Shown: in pieces, positions 46,381 to 59,900 of the stretch
Position numbering within the stretch: position 1 is the first letter of the stretch
Layout of the letters: each line of letters begins with the position of its first letter
NCBI GenBank assembly: GCA_011316305.1
Contig: SAUG01000121.1
Location: 124,001 to 188,000 of the forward strand
Source of the DNA: Rusavskia elegans
Lineage: Eukaryota; Ascomycota; Lecanoromycetes; Teloschistales; Teloschistaceae
Direction of reading: 5' to 3'
Length of the DNA stretch: 64,000 nucleotides
Program-made: the position numbers and the translations under genes
Notes under the pieces: model-generated
What the model was told of the DNA's origin: nothing
The model's database searches: none
The model's input: the letters and a program-made list of their open reading frames with translations, nothing else

Positions 46381-49300
46381 CAGAGTAGAGGGTTTTTGCT
46401 AAGAAAATTTCTTGCTTAAGCCCTGCATAGCGGCTTACTGTTTAAGGCCTAGAATTATAGAACGGCGTAGAACTTAAATCTACTCTAGCCTGTTTCGGTA
46501 GAAAATTTTTAAGAAAATTTTTAGATTGCTAAGAAAATTTTCGGTTTAGATACAAAAATCTGGTCCGATTATTTCGTTCGAAAGCAGTTTATCGCGAGTT
46601 GCTAAGACGCTGTACTAGAATTCTCGACGCCAGCTATTATCTATATAGATATAATCAATATTAAACCGAAGCCTGTAAAAATCCTTTAGTAAAGACCCGC
46701 TGATACTATATAGTAGCGGCATTTGATTCGGTTTCACGCTATATTTCTTTGATATTAGAATGGCGTCGTCGCGTTCTATCTATATACGTAGATAATATCT
46801 CGACTACGAATAGAAATATCGATTCCGAAAAATACTTTTATCAGCAAACGTGCAACCCGCTCATAGCATTTTAAAATAAAAAAAGCGTTCAAAGTCGATT
46901 GAGCCGGTTTGAACCGGTTTAAGCCGGTTTAAGCAAGATTATCTTGTTTAATAAACAGAAAAATTTAGATATTATCTAAAAACGTCTATTTTATATATAT
47001 TTAGAATTTTAAAATTAAATTTTTTAAAATTTAGTACCCGTTAGTTCTCGTTTAATAACGGAAAGCTTCTAGTTTAGAAACTAGTAATACTAGCGTTCTA
47101 AAAATGAAATTTCTAAAATCTACGCTGAAAGTTTACTAATATAAATAATTTATAGAATATTAGTAGCTCTATTAGATAGAAGGACTTAGAGTTTTTAAAT
47201 AAAAACTGTAACGTCCCTGTATATCAGAGGGCGTTACGCTTAAACCTAGCTATAGCCGTAGACGTAATCCGAGCTACTAAATAGTAAAGGAATCCTAGTA
47301 TAGATTATTATAACTAATCCTATATATCTATAGAAGTACGGTTATAATATTATAAAATATCTTTATTATAAAGTAATTAAAAAGAGAATAGTAAAGATAT
47401 ATTTAATAATTATATTAACGACTAATAAAAGAAATTATCTATAAAAATAATAAGCGATATATATAGTAAAAATAGCTATAAAGGCCGATAGGTAGCCGCC
47501 TACTAAAAATTCTATCCGGGAAAGCGGCTATATCGGCTATAGATAGCTATAGGTAATTAGGTTCGTTTATCTAATTAATTTTTTTATAGAATCTCTATAG
47601 AATTATAAATATAATACGGCCTTCTCTATATTACTTTTTACCTAGTATAGAAATATCCGCGGGGTATAAAAAGAGTCTATATTTTCTTTTTTCCTTTTTT
47701 CCTTTCTTTTTCTCTAATATCTTTACTATATACTCTCGAAGAGGAAATTATCTAAAGTCTTTTTATTATATTTAGTTAAAAGGAATTATAATACTTTTTC
47801 CTTATTTATTATATATCTATAATCCTTTAAAAGAATATAAAGTCGAAATTAGTAGTAATACTTATAGTAAATATATTCGGATTTAGAAATTATACGATTT
47901 TCTAATATCTAATACTATCTATATATCGTTTTCTATTTTTTTTTTTTTTTACTAACTCTTATAGAAAAGTATTTTAAAGATAAAAAAAATAAACTTTATT
48001 CTAATATCGCGGGTATTTTTAATAAATATTCTAAAGCTTATTATTATATCGAGTTATTCTTTAATTTTAAAAAGAAGATTTATAATAAATATTTAATCTA
48101 GAAATCGAATCTCTACCGGCTTTTTAGTAAATAAAAGTATTTTATTATTTATTATCGCGTTTTAGATAAATATAAAAGTAATTTTATTATTTAGAAATAA
48201 TACGTATTTTTTTATTTCGATAAATTTAATAATCCGGTTATATTTTATTTTTCCGTTAGTTTTACGCTAGCTATATAAAGGGCTTTTATTAAATTAATAC
48301 CTAGATTTAGTTCGGATAATCTAAATTAAATTTTAAGAGATTTTAATTTCTTTTAACCTATAGAAAGTATAGGATTCTAAAAAAAGTCTATTTAAAAACT
48401 TTTTTATTTTTACTTTTATAGCTAATTTATATATCTATTTTATAAATTATTTCTAATTTTTCTAATAGTCCTACTAAGTTTTATTTTTTAGTAACTATTT
48501 TATTTTATAATAACGATAATAGATACTAATCGAACTCTTTATTTCTAGATTATATACTAAGTACCGGGTCTAGTATTCTTTTATTCTAGTCTATTTAATT
48601 TAGTTTATAGTACTCGATTCTATCTATAATTTTAACTATATTCTAGTATATTTTTCTAATATAGTTTATTTAAAACTATTAAATTATTTTTCTACTTTTA
48701 TTATATTTTTTAGTAAGTTATTAAAGTAGGTAGTAGTATTCTTTCTATACTTTTATATTCTAAACCTTTTTTTCTTTTTTAAAACTTTTATTTAATTCTT
48801 TAATATCGTTATAACTTATTACTATAGTAATATCTATTTCTTTATTTAAAAAGTTTTTATAGGCTAGAAGGTATATTATTTAGAATTCTATTTTTTTACT
48901 TATAGTACTTTTTTCTATTAACTTTTCCGAAATTAATTCTTTCTATTTATTTCCTAGGATAATATAGCTTCTTTAACTTTTAATAATAGTAAAATTTATT
49001 ATTCTAATTAGTTTATTTTTTATTTTAACTTCGATATTAAGAATTCTATTATTTTTTATTATTTATTTATAGAAATATCTTTTAATTTTATTATAGAATC
49101 CTTTTATAACTTTATTATCTTTCTCTCTATTTATAGGAGCTATTATTTATTAACTTTTAATTTCAATTTTAAGCGTTATTATAAGGGGTTTTTCGGTTTT
49201 ATATAATTAAAAATTAATTATTAGCTTTATTTTCTATACTTTTTTTAGTTCTTTAAAATAATATCCTATCCCCTCCTTATCCGATAGATAAATAGAGTAA

Positions 49301-51657
49301 ATATTATTATAATAAACTAACAAGCTTTTTACTATATATTTATAAAATAATCTTTTTATTATTTTAAAAAAGTATTTAGTTATTTTAGTTACTTTTTTAA
49401 TTAGATAATTTCTTTTAAAGTATCCTATTTTTCTATATAAATAATAAGCTTTAGTTTTTAATTCTTTAGTTTCGATAGTATCGAGTTCTATTAGATTTCT
49501 TCTAGGCTTTTTTTTAGCGGGTCCTATTTTATTAAACGTCTATTTATCTAAATATATTTTATATTACCTAGTATTAATCTTTATCGCGAACTCAATAAGT
49601 TCTACTAATAAATCTAGTTTTTTAATCGCTATTATAGTTTTTTTAACTTTTATTTTAAATCTTTTATAGAAGTAGACTTTTAAAATTAAATCCTTCTAGT
49701 CTATTTTATAAGCTAACGTTCTAAACTAAATAGCGTAGATAGTTACTAATTTCTACTATTTTAGAACTATTAGTTTCCTTTCTATTACTCTATCTTTATT
49801 ATTATTTCTAAAAGCTTCTTTTATAGCCGTAATAAAATTACTAAAGATATAAAAAATCTATAATATTTTATTTTTTTTCTATTTTTCTAGATTATTAAAA
49901 TAGTTTTCTATTTAAAATTATACCTAATTAAAGGCAGCCCTTTCTAGATATAATATTATAAATAGGACTTTAACTACTTTATTCGGAAACTAGTTTATAT
50001 ATAATATAAAATAGATATTTATTTAAATAATCTATAGCTTTAAAGATCCTTTATTTTTTTTATAGATATTTAGTATTACTACTTTAATAGTATCGTTTCG
50101 ATCTATAGGTCGGGATAATAAAATTAATATAGTAAATTATTAAAGTATAACGTCCCTATATATTAGAAGGCGTTATATTCGAGCCTAGCTATAGCTATAG
50201 ACGTAGTCCGAGCTATTAAATAGTAAAGAAATTCTAGTATAGGTTATTATAACTAATCCTATATACCTATAGAAATATAGTTACGATATTATAAGGTATC
50301 TTTATTATAAAGTAATTAAAAAGAGAATAGTAGAAATATATTTAATAATTATATTAACGACTAATAAAAGAAACTATTTATAGAAGTAATAAGTAATATA
50401 TATAGTAAAAGTAGCTATAAAGATCGATAGATAGCCGCCTACTAAAAATCCTATCCGGAAAAGCGGCTATATCGGCTATAGGCGGCTATAGATAATTAGG
50501 CTCGTTTATCTAACTAATTTTTCTATAGAACTTCTATGGAATCGTGAACGTAATAAAAATTTTAAAGATTTTAAAATTCGTTTAAAGCGTTTAGAGCGCT
50601 TATAAACGCTTATAAGCTAAAATCTTATTTATAAGTAAAAAGCTTGCTTATAAACGCTTTTATAACGCGCTAGATAGAATATAGGATCAAATTCGCTTAT
50701 CAATTCAAATCTGTTCAATTAATTTTAAATAGAATCGATATTTTTGGTGATAAAGACGTTTTTTTAATAATTAATTTAAACGAATTAAAAATTAGCTTGC
50801 TGTATTACGTAATCAAAATTATATATAAACTTCGAATTTAGTTAAAACCAGACTTTTTTAATAATAAAAAGTCTACTAGTAATTAATTGACCTATAGACT
50901 ATTCGTTAATAATATATTTATTTTCAATATCGATTTAATATCTTATTAACAGCGAGTTTTTCTATGAACTTTAATAGTAAAATAGGCTTAAAAATGAGCG
51001 AGTTTATAGATCACGTAATTATCTAGCCTAAAACGTCGATTTTAGTATTTTAGATACCCTATAAAAGGCGTAAAAATCGGATAAAAATTTTTAAAAAAAA
51101 GATTTTCGCGAGATTCGAATACTGAACTATTTAGTAATCAGAATTAGTAATTAGAATTTTACTAGATAAAATTCAAAAAGTCACGTAATATAGAATTAAT
51201 CTATTTATCTAATTTAAACTAGTACTATTAAATAATTAATTACGCGAAAATCGATTATTTAAATATAGTTTTTTAGAAAGTTAATATTCGAACTTCTAGT
51301 TTACTTCAATTTTTGGTTAACTTATAACTAATATCGAGTTAAAATCTAGTTAACTCGTTATTTTAATCGGTTAGCTATTAATATATTATTAATAGAAAGT
51401 TTAAATAAATTTATTATTAGATTAAACGCCTATTTTTTATAAAATTTCTAGTAAAATCGAACTATCGATTAATTTCAAATCGATATGATATTTTTATTAA
51501 TAAGATTTTTATTTTTAGTAGATTTCAAATAAATACAACGTTTTAGATAATTTTATATCGACGTTTTGTTCAAGAACGGATACTTGCCTCTAAGGTAGGT
51601 TTCCGGTATAGACCTCCTGCGGGATTGCCCTTTACGGGTACTAAAAACCCTACTCTG
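46381..51657. repeat. RIP-mutated AT-rich block with weak inverted ends
   Basis: The left end starts CAGAGTAGAGGGTTTTT and the right end, in reverse complement, CAGAGTAGGGTTTTTAG, about 16 bp alike apart from a 2-bp insertion. The CAG terminus recalls hAT elements, but the 8-bp flanks differ (GCTCTCGA, CTTGGAGA), so the ends may not belong together. No ORF survives. The block contains motif-rich short repeats (for example CCGGTTTAAG-type units near 46900) and one nested LTR element. The right edge lies 28 bp from the stop codon of the thioester-reductase fragment. Confidence 0.5.
47207..50555 (-). mobile_element. LTR element A, copy 1 (non-autonomous, gag-type)
   Basis: Two 410-bp direct repeats (47207-47616 and 50146-50555), TGTAACG...TAATA, flank a 2.5 kb interior; flanking bases AAAAC/AAAAT suggest a 5-bp duplication with one transition. 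A purine tract (minus strand) near 47617 and a zinc-knuckle remnant near 49440 read on the minus strand. The whole is only 3.35 kb, too short for gag-pol, so it is a gag-bearing or otherwise defective family. Fully RIP-mutated. Confidence 0.82.
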
Positions 51658-51684
51658 CTTGGAGACAAATATGCTCCCACTATC

Positions 51685-52743
51685 TCATACTATAACTGCG
51701 TACGACTTTCCCACAAAGCCAGTCTCTACCTTTTCCTCCTGAATCTTGGGCGTCTCGTTCGACGTGGACAAAAAGCCGATACCTATCAAATATTCGATAT
51801 TCTTCACCACAGCTTCCCTGACCCTTCGCTTGTCACTTTCCATCATCCTCGGGGGACTACAAACCACCCCCAGTCTCCCCTTTCCTTGCTCGATCATCAA
51901 GAGTAGCGGCCACAGAAGGTGCTTCTCACCTTGATCGTCAATACTCAGATTGAGCTGATGCATCCAGGAATCAGAACCCGACGATTGCATCTTGATCCCC
52001 AGTTGATGCTTTATAATGCTCCGGAAGTCCGAATTCGCGAGGCCGTCGAGGATTTTGACCACCTCGAGGCCCTGCTCGCACTTAATTCGATTACGAATGC
52101 AGCAGCAATCCGAAACAGCACTTGCAACGCGATCGACATCCGAGACGAAGAGCCAGGCTCCCGGATCCTCTGCGCTGTACAATCCCATTCTCGCGCAACT
52201 TGCGGTGAGCCGCCAGATGATATCGTCTGTCGCGGCAATCCCGTCGTCTTTGCTGCCAATGATGTAACCTGGTTTGACGATCAATATTCGCTGATTGCTC
52301 GGAGCAACCACTCGGGCGTATTCTTTGACCAGCAGTTCGGACAGAAACTTCGTCTGTGTGTATCCATTCGATCGTCCAATCTCCTCGGCAATTTGAGCAT
52401 CATCGTCGTCCTCGACTTGTGGTGTCCGACCCCCAGAGACATACACAAAATCTGTTAGTGAAGCCGAGTCGGATACTGCTGTCAAGAGATCCACAACTGA
52501 GTCTACTTTGGTTGCCTTCAGCACTGGAAAACTAGCATTCCAGTTGACGTTTGCTCCATTGTGGATGATTCCAACAGTTGTATGAGTCCAAGCACACTGC
52601 CAATGCAGAAGCTGCTTCACATGTAAGATCCAAGTTCTGTAGAACGTGCAGTGTCGTATGTGCATCAAGTAGATTCCCACTGCGCCAAGGAATGCCAGAA
52701 CAGGACGACAAACCCTTGGATTCCAACAATACCATGCATGCAA
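51685..52743 (-). pseudogene. Truncated thioester-reductase (NRPS-like R domain) fragment
   Basis: Open frame of 352 aa with the C-terminal part of an NAD_binding_4 / thioester-reductase domain: IIHNGANVNW, VDLLTAVSDSASLTDFVYVSGG, catalytic-type GYTQTKFLSELLV (Y-x3-K), QRILIVKPGYIIGS, DDIIWRLTASCARMG and WLFVSDVDRVASAV. These occur at the C terminus of NRPS-like reductases and PKS-NRPS hybrids. The nucleotide-binding TGATGFLG motif is reduced to LAFLGAVGIYL, and about 70 residues before IIHNGA seem deleted; adenylation and carrier domains are absent upstream. It is most likely a gene fragment without activity, though the remaining frame is intact. It ends 28 bp from the RIP-mutated block at 46381-51657. 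The MFS gene upstream is on the same strand. Confidence 0.65.
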
Positions 52744-52853
52744 ATGCGGATTATGCTCCCACTTCGATGTCCGTAGAGGCCTCCGTCTGCTCTGACGTCA
52801 ATTTCTCTTGACCCCCGCTTCTTTCGGTGATGGCTCAAGTTCATTGTCATAAC

Positions 52854-54861
52854 TCAGGTATCTTTGGCGAATATCCACCCACCGGTGTAGAAGAACTGTA
52901 CACCAGAATGAGTAAATGCCCCTTGGAACTCAATGGATAATGGAATGGGAAGGAATTAGATCAGAGCACTTACAGCAGGAATGGCGCCAGAGAATGCAAA
53001 GACTCCCATTGCCGCAGTCATCGCGCCCCAGCCATGACGCTCGACAATAGCACCGGCGACTACCGGCCCGAAAAGTGTACCTGCTGCCATGGAGCAGTTG
53101 AACAGCGCGAAGGCTTGAGCGTAAGCACCCCCAGGACCGAAGGCATTGGGATCGGCCCGTTCTTTCTCCTCTACGACGGCTGAGAGATCGGCAGCAACCG
53201 GGGAAACGATTAGGATGAGCGTGAAACCTAGATTTGGTACGACCCGTGAGCAGATGAACGAAACACGATGAAACAACGACAAGTACTCGAGGAATTGGCA
53301 ACAGAAATACAGAGGGACATGTATGCATTTGATACATATTCGACACAACAGGCCTTCGATCACAGCGAGATTTCGTGACTGACCGCAGCAAACGAGTAAA
53401 CCACACAAAAGGATCTTTTGCTCCAAGGAGTCTTGGTTCACGAGCCGGAGGAGAATCAGTGGTGGAGCGGTCAATGTACAGCCAGCCACTGCAATCCAGC
53501 GAGGCCCAATCTTGTCACACAACGTTCCGACGAGAGGGCCAGTCAGGGCTGGGATAGCAAGGCAAAGGAATATTAAGCCAGCCTCTAGAGAGTCCCATCC
53601 AAAGAGACTTTTGACGTAGAGTGGTAAAACCCCATCGAAAGCAGCCAAGACCGAGACGTTGACAAATATACCATAGATCGCAGCTAAAAGACGAGGTATC
53701 CCAAGCAGTACGAGGATCGTGGGCATCTTGCTCTTCTTGGGAACTGTCTTTTGCGGCTCATTGGATAAGAGTGGAGCTTCTCGGGAATCGTTCTGGGGCT
53801 TGCTTGCTTGCGTTGAGTCATTCTGGGGCTCGTGCTCCGCAGGTTGCTCGTGCGTGAAAGTACCATAAGAGCCATGCGCAGTAGCAAGAGTAGGCTTGTA
53901 TTGAGTCTTCTTCTTCTCGATCATGATCAGTCGCATGAAAATGTCGAACAAGATCAGGCCCAGTGCCATGGCAAACACAGTCATGTAGCCCGCTTTGGCG
54001 TACACGATCCCTCCCAGAAGTGGGGATACAATCAAGCCAAAGCTCGAGCTCGATAAAGCGGTGCCCATCCATTGACCAACATTGTCCCGGCCCACAGTAT
54101 CGACGAGTAACGCAAGACCAACGGTATAGGTGATAGCTGCGGAGAGTCCCTGCAGCAACCGGCTGATCAAGAGGACCCAGCTGGCTTTAGCAAGTCCGAA
54201 GAGGATTGTCGCTGCAGCGAGGATGATGAGACCAGTATAGAAGCTGATGGACCGTTCGGAAGTACGGTCAGCCACCCAACCACATATTGCTGCAATGACA
54301 CGACCTCCGTCAGTGCGCCCTGTAGAGCCAGCGAGCTCGAGGACTTACGAGAACCTATCAGAATGGCGCCGCCGAAGACTGCAAAGATGAAAGAATTCCA
54401 CCATTGCACTTACTGATCGTCAGTCTGCGTCTAGGCTAAAACACGTGGATACTTGCCTTGATCCTCAGGGACGCCAGATCGCTCTCGGAGACTGAAGGGT
54501 AGCACCGGTACAACCTGTGGAGCTCATCAATCTCCTGATCAACAAGATAGATCATGCTAAGACGAAGGCTCCGAGAAGATTCCCCTGGATAGAGCTTCAT
54601 GGCAACCGTCGAGAGAGCAGAGGAAGTTGGGCGTGCGGTTGTGAATTGACTTACCACCCCGTAGAGAAAAGCATCCTACAGAAGTTCAGCATTGGATAGA
54701 TTGAGATTCGGCCTTGCCTATGTCCCTAGGGATGATGTCCTTACAGTGAAGATGGCCACGCAAACAGTTGCGAGGATAAAGCCCTTGGATGACCTCAACT
54801 CCAAGAAGCGGGGAATGCTTTTCGGTTGTCCTTCATCGTTCCGCTCAGGATCATGTGCCAT
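52854..54861 (-). CDS. MFS transporter, DHA1/VMAT-like
   Basis: Seven exons (54861-54745, 54675-54655, 54514-54457, 54408-54349, 54289-53384, 53227-52974, 52895-52854) join to a continuous 485-aa frame. The protein begins with the polar head MAHDPERNDEGQPKS, enters the first helix at GFILATVCVAIFTDAFLYGVVVPVLP, and has the family motif GWVADRTSERS between helices 2 and 3. Later come RLLQGLSAAITYTVGLALLVDTVG, GWDSLEAGLIFLCLAIPALTG and PVVAGAIVERHGWGAMTAAMGVFA, with 12 predicted helices split by a hydrophilic loop (EHEPQNDSTQASKPQND). It should export or exchange small organic molecules at the plasma membrane; the substrate is unknown. Intron 3 has a GC-AG donor (caag|gcaagt). Lies upstream of the thioester-reductase fragment on the same strand. 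Confidence 0.88.
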
Positions 54862-55459
54862 GGTCGTGTATGCAAAAAGATGGTGGGTAGATGTGCTTGA
54901 AGGGAATCGACTTACGCTGCGCGCGATGTCTGTTGAAAGAGTTTGGAGCTTCGCAGATGTGCCAGGGGATTAACTCACGACTGTGGGTTGGCCACAGGTG
55001 CAGGAAGCGGTTGCTCTTCCGCTTCTCCCCCCAAGCGCTCGATGAAGATTAGCAACGGAGATGTCGTAAGGAGAAAAGGGTATAATCCACTACAGGCAAG
55101 GAGGAAGATGAAAACCGAGCATACCCAATCAATCACTCAACGAACGGCTCCTACTCGGTGGAACACGAGAGCTGGACCCTCATCTCAAGAGGTTGGCGGG
55201 TATTATCCAACCATGCGCCTAATACGACCACCACAACTACGTCCGAGACTTGGGCGATGGTCTGGCAATGGTCATAGCGTGCAGGTCATCTGCAGTGATG
55301 CACTCTTTGCATGATCGATTGAGGTCCTGTTGCGGCAAGATGTCATGTACTCGCAATGGACTGGCCATGTCGAAGCGATTGATTCGAGCCGCTGTAGTGC
55401 TATTATGGGTGGTGGGCAGAATATGCAGAATGAGGTGGATTAGATGCTAAGTTCTAATA
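54862..55459. other. MFS upstream region
   Basis: About 600 bp of normal base composition. Overlapping plus-strand frames (54943-55450) lack motifs. It should hold the MFS promoter. Confidence 0.4.
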
Positions 55460-56942
55460 TACAGAAATTCTGCCTAAGTACGCTTAATTACGCTAACCCG
55501 ATTTAGGTTTAATAATTCCCCCGGTATTTCTCTATTTCTAAATCTTTATTAAATAATCTATAATATTTATAAAAGCCTAAATATATAATAAAGCTAAAAG
55601 TTTTAATTAACTAGAAAAATCTTATCTATATTATTCTAGATAGTACTTTAAACCAGAATTAACCGCTATTTTCTATATTATATTCGGAAAGAAAAGAAAT
55701 TATAGAAAATAAAATAAAAGATTATAGAAAATAATAAAAGAAAATTTATAATAGAAAGGGATTTAGACTAGATTTTATTCGAATTACTTTATTTATATAG
55801 TCTTTAATAGTATATTAGTAAAGTTAGAATATTAATCTTTTTTATAAATAGGTACGGTATTTTATAGGTTTTATCGTAAATTATCTAAAACAGTAATTAC
55901 TAAATATTAATAGAAGTTATAGTATATTAGTAGATAGGGTATTCTATCTATACGGTACTTTATAGTAGTTAATTAATTTCCGACTAGTCTTTAGTAATAG
56001 TATCTAATATCTTTTTACTAGTAACGGTATTAGAATAGGTTAGTAGATCTATATTTTCTATATTAGATAGAGCTTTTTTAAACTATATATTATATAGATA
56101 TAACTTCGTAGTTACTATAAACTCTTTTATATAATTAATATTAATCTAATCTTTTAGAATTATTATATTCTATTTAAACGATTTATATAATAGTTTTTAT
56201 TTTTAAATTTTAAATAGAATTACCTAACTACTATTTATAACCTCGGGTTTATAATCGGGATTATAAATCTAGTAGAAATATTAAATAAAGTTATTATATA
56301 TTAATAATAGTTTACTATTATAGATCGAGAATATTTTCTTTATAATAGTTTTAAATTAGATAGGTTTATATAGGAATCTATCTACTAGTATTAAAATCTA
56401 GAATTCGTTATTAGTAATATATTACTCGAGTAGATATATTTCTATTATTAGTCGGTTAATAGTATATTTAAGCCCTTTATATTATTATAAAAGTTGGTTA
56501 TATTCTCTATAAAATATTTTTATAGTTTTAATACTTCCGGCGTAAATATTTATTACGACTTACTATATAAAATACTAAAGATCGATTAGAATTTATTTTT
56601 ATATTTTAATTTTCTTTTCTTTTAATTTATATTTTTTTAATTTTAGTAGTTTTATCGCCCGAATATCGATTAGTTTATCTATTATAGCTTCTAAAATTTT
56701 ATAAATTTTCGGTAGATTTTTAGCTAAACGATATTTTCCTTTACTATTTTTTTTATCTTTAATTATTTTCGTATCTTTCTATCTAGACCGACTTTTAGTA
56801 TTAAAGATATTTATATATTTCCGGTACCGGAAAAAATCTTTAATATTCTTTCTATTAATTATAATTTTAATTTTATTTTTATTCTAAAATTTTTTTTTAT
56901 TTACTCGATCTAATATATAGTAGAAATCCATTTTTATCTATC
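55460..56942. repeat. RIP-mutated AT-rich DNA, unclassified
   Basis: About 1.5 kb, depleted in CpA/TpG, no ORF. It continues beyond the nested element at 60263, since the CTATC duplication shows that 56942 and 60268 were adjacent before insertion. The family was not identified. Confidence 0.55.
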
Positions 56943-59900
56943 TGTTACGTCCGCGACTCTATAGAATTCTATGGAAGGATTAGTTAAACAAGCGAACCTA
57001 ATTATCTATAGCCGCCTATAGTCGATATAGCCGCTTTTTTAAATAGGACTTTTAGTAGACGGCTATTTATTAGTTTTTATAGCTACTTTTACTATATATA
57101 TCGCTTATTATTTCTATAGATAGTTTCTTTTATTAGTTATTAATATAATTATTAAATACGTCTCTACTATTCTCTTTTTAATTACTTTATAACGAAGATA
57201 TTTCGTAATATTATAACCGTACTTCTACGGCTATATAGAATTAGTTATAATAATTTATATTAGGATTTTTTTACTATTTAGTAGTTTAGACTATATCTAT
57301 AATTATAGTTAGACTCGAATATAATATTTTCTAATATATAGAGATATTATATTTTAATAATTTACTATATTAGTTTTATTATCCCGACCTATAAATCGAA
57401 GCGATACTATTAAAATAGTAATACTAAATATCTATAAAGAAAATAAAAAATTTTTAAAGCTATAGATTATTTAAATAAATATCTACTTTATATTATATAT
57501 AAACTAATTTCTAAATAAAGTAGTTAAAGTTCTATTTATAATATTATATCTAGGAAAAGCAACTTTTAATTAGATATAGCTCTATATAAAAGATTACTTT
57601 AATAATCCGGAAAGATAAAAAGAAGTTAAAATATTATAGATTTTTTATACCTTCGGTAATTTTATTATAGCTATAAAAGAAACCTTCGGAAATAATAATA
57701 AAAATAGGATAATAGATAGAAAACTAATAGTTCTAAAATAGTAGAAGTCGGTAGCTATCTACGCTATTTAGTTTAGAATATTAGTTTATAAAATAGACTA
57801 GAAAGATTTAATTCTAAAAGTCTACTTCTATAAAGAATTCTAGATAAAAGTTAAAAAAACTATAATAGTAATCGAAAAACTAGATTTATTAATAGATTTT
57901 ATCGAATTTATAGTAAAGATTAATACTAGATAGTATAAAATATATTTAGATAAACAGACGTTTAGTAAAATAGGACCCGCTAAAAGAAAGCCTAGAAGAA
58001 ACCTAATAGAATTTAATACTACTAAAATTAAAGAATTAAAAATTAAAGTTTATTATTTATACGGAAAAACAGGATACTTTAAAAAAAATTATCTAATTAA
58101 AAAGATAACTAAAATAAATAAAAAATTATTTTATAAATATATAGCGAAAAGCTGGTTAGCCTATTATAATAATACTTATTCTATCTACCTATCGGATAAG
58201 AAAAGGATAGAATACTATTTTAAAAAACTAAAGAAAACGTAGGAAATAAAGTTAATAATCGATTTTAAATTATACGAAACCGAAAAACCCTTTATAGTAA
58301 TATTTAAAGTTAAAATCGGAAGTTAATAGATAATAGCTTTTATAAATAGAGAGGAAAATAATAAAGTTATAAAAAGATTTTATAAAAAAATTATAGAATA
58401 TCTCTATAGATAAATAATAAAAGATAATAGAATCTTTAATATCGAAATTAAAATAAAATATAAATTAATCGGAATAATAAATTTTACTATAATTAAAAGT
58501 TAGAAAAGTTATATTATTCTAGAAAACGAGTAGAAAGAATCGATTTTAAAAAAACTAATAGAAAAAAGTACTATTAGTAAAAAAATAAAACTATAAATAA
58601 TATATCTTCTAGCCTATAAAAATCTTTTATATAAAAAAATAGATATTATTTCTATAATAAATTATAATAATATTAAAAAATTAGACGAAAACTTTAAAAA
58701 AAGCAGAAAAATTTAGAATATAAAAATCTAGAAGGAATACTACTATCTTTTTTAATAATTTACTAAAAAATATAATAAAAGTAGAAAAATAATTTAATAA
58801 CTTTAAATAAACTATACTAGGAAAATATACTAAAGTATAGTTAAAACTATAGATAGAATCGAATACTATAAATTAGATTAAATTAACTAAAATAAAAAAG
58901 TACCGGATCTAGTATTTAATATATAATCTAAAAATAAAAAATTCGATTAGTATCTATCTTTATTATTATAGGATAAAATAGTTACTAAAAAATAAAAATT
59001 AGTAGAACTATTAAAAAAACTAGAAATAATTTATAATATAAATATATAAATTAAATAGAAACCGGAAATAAAAAAGTTTTTAACTAGATTTTTTTTAGAA
59101 TCCTATATTTTCTATAGGTTAAAAGAAGTTAAAATCTTTTAGAATTTAATCTAAATTATTAGAATTAAATCTAGATATTAATTTAATAGAAGCCTTTTAC
59201 GTAGCTAGTATAAAACTAATAGAGGAATAAAATACGACCGGATTATTAAATTTATTAAACCTAGATAGTATACGTTATTTTTATATAATAAAATTACTTT
59301 TATATTTATCTAAAGCGCGATAATAAATAATAAAATATTTTTATTTACCGAAGAATCGGCGGAAATCCGATTTCTAGATTAAATATTTATTATAAATTTT
59401 TTTTTCGAAATTAAAAAAAAACTCGATATAATAACGAGCTTCGGAATATTTATTAAAAATACCCGTAATATTAAAATAAAATTTATTTTTTTTATCTTTA
59501 AAACGCTTTCCTATAAAGGTTAGAAAAAATAAAGAAATAAAAAAACGATATATAAATAGTATTAGATATTAGAAAATTATATAATTTCTAAACCCGAATA
59601 TATTTATTATAAATATTACTACTAACTTCGATTTTATACTTTTTTAAAAGATTATAGATATATAAAAAATAAAGAAAAGGTATTATAATTCCTTTTAACT
59701 AAATATAATAAAAAGACTTTAGTCGGTTTTCTTTTTAAAAATATATAATAGAAATATTAGTAAAAAAAAAAAAAAAAAAATAAAAAAATAAAACCTTTTT
59801 TATACCCCGTAGACGGTTTTTAGGCTAGATAAAAAGCGATATAGGAAGGGCTATATTACGTCTACGACTCTATAAAATTCTATAGAAAAATTAATTAAAT

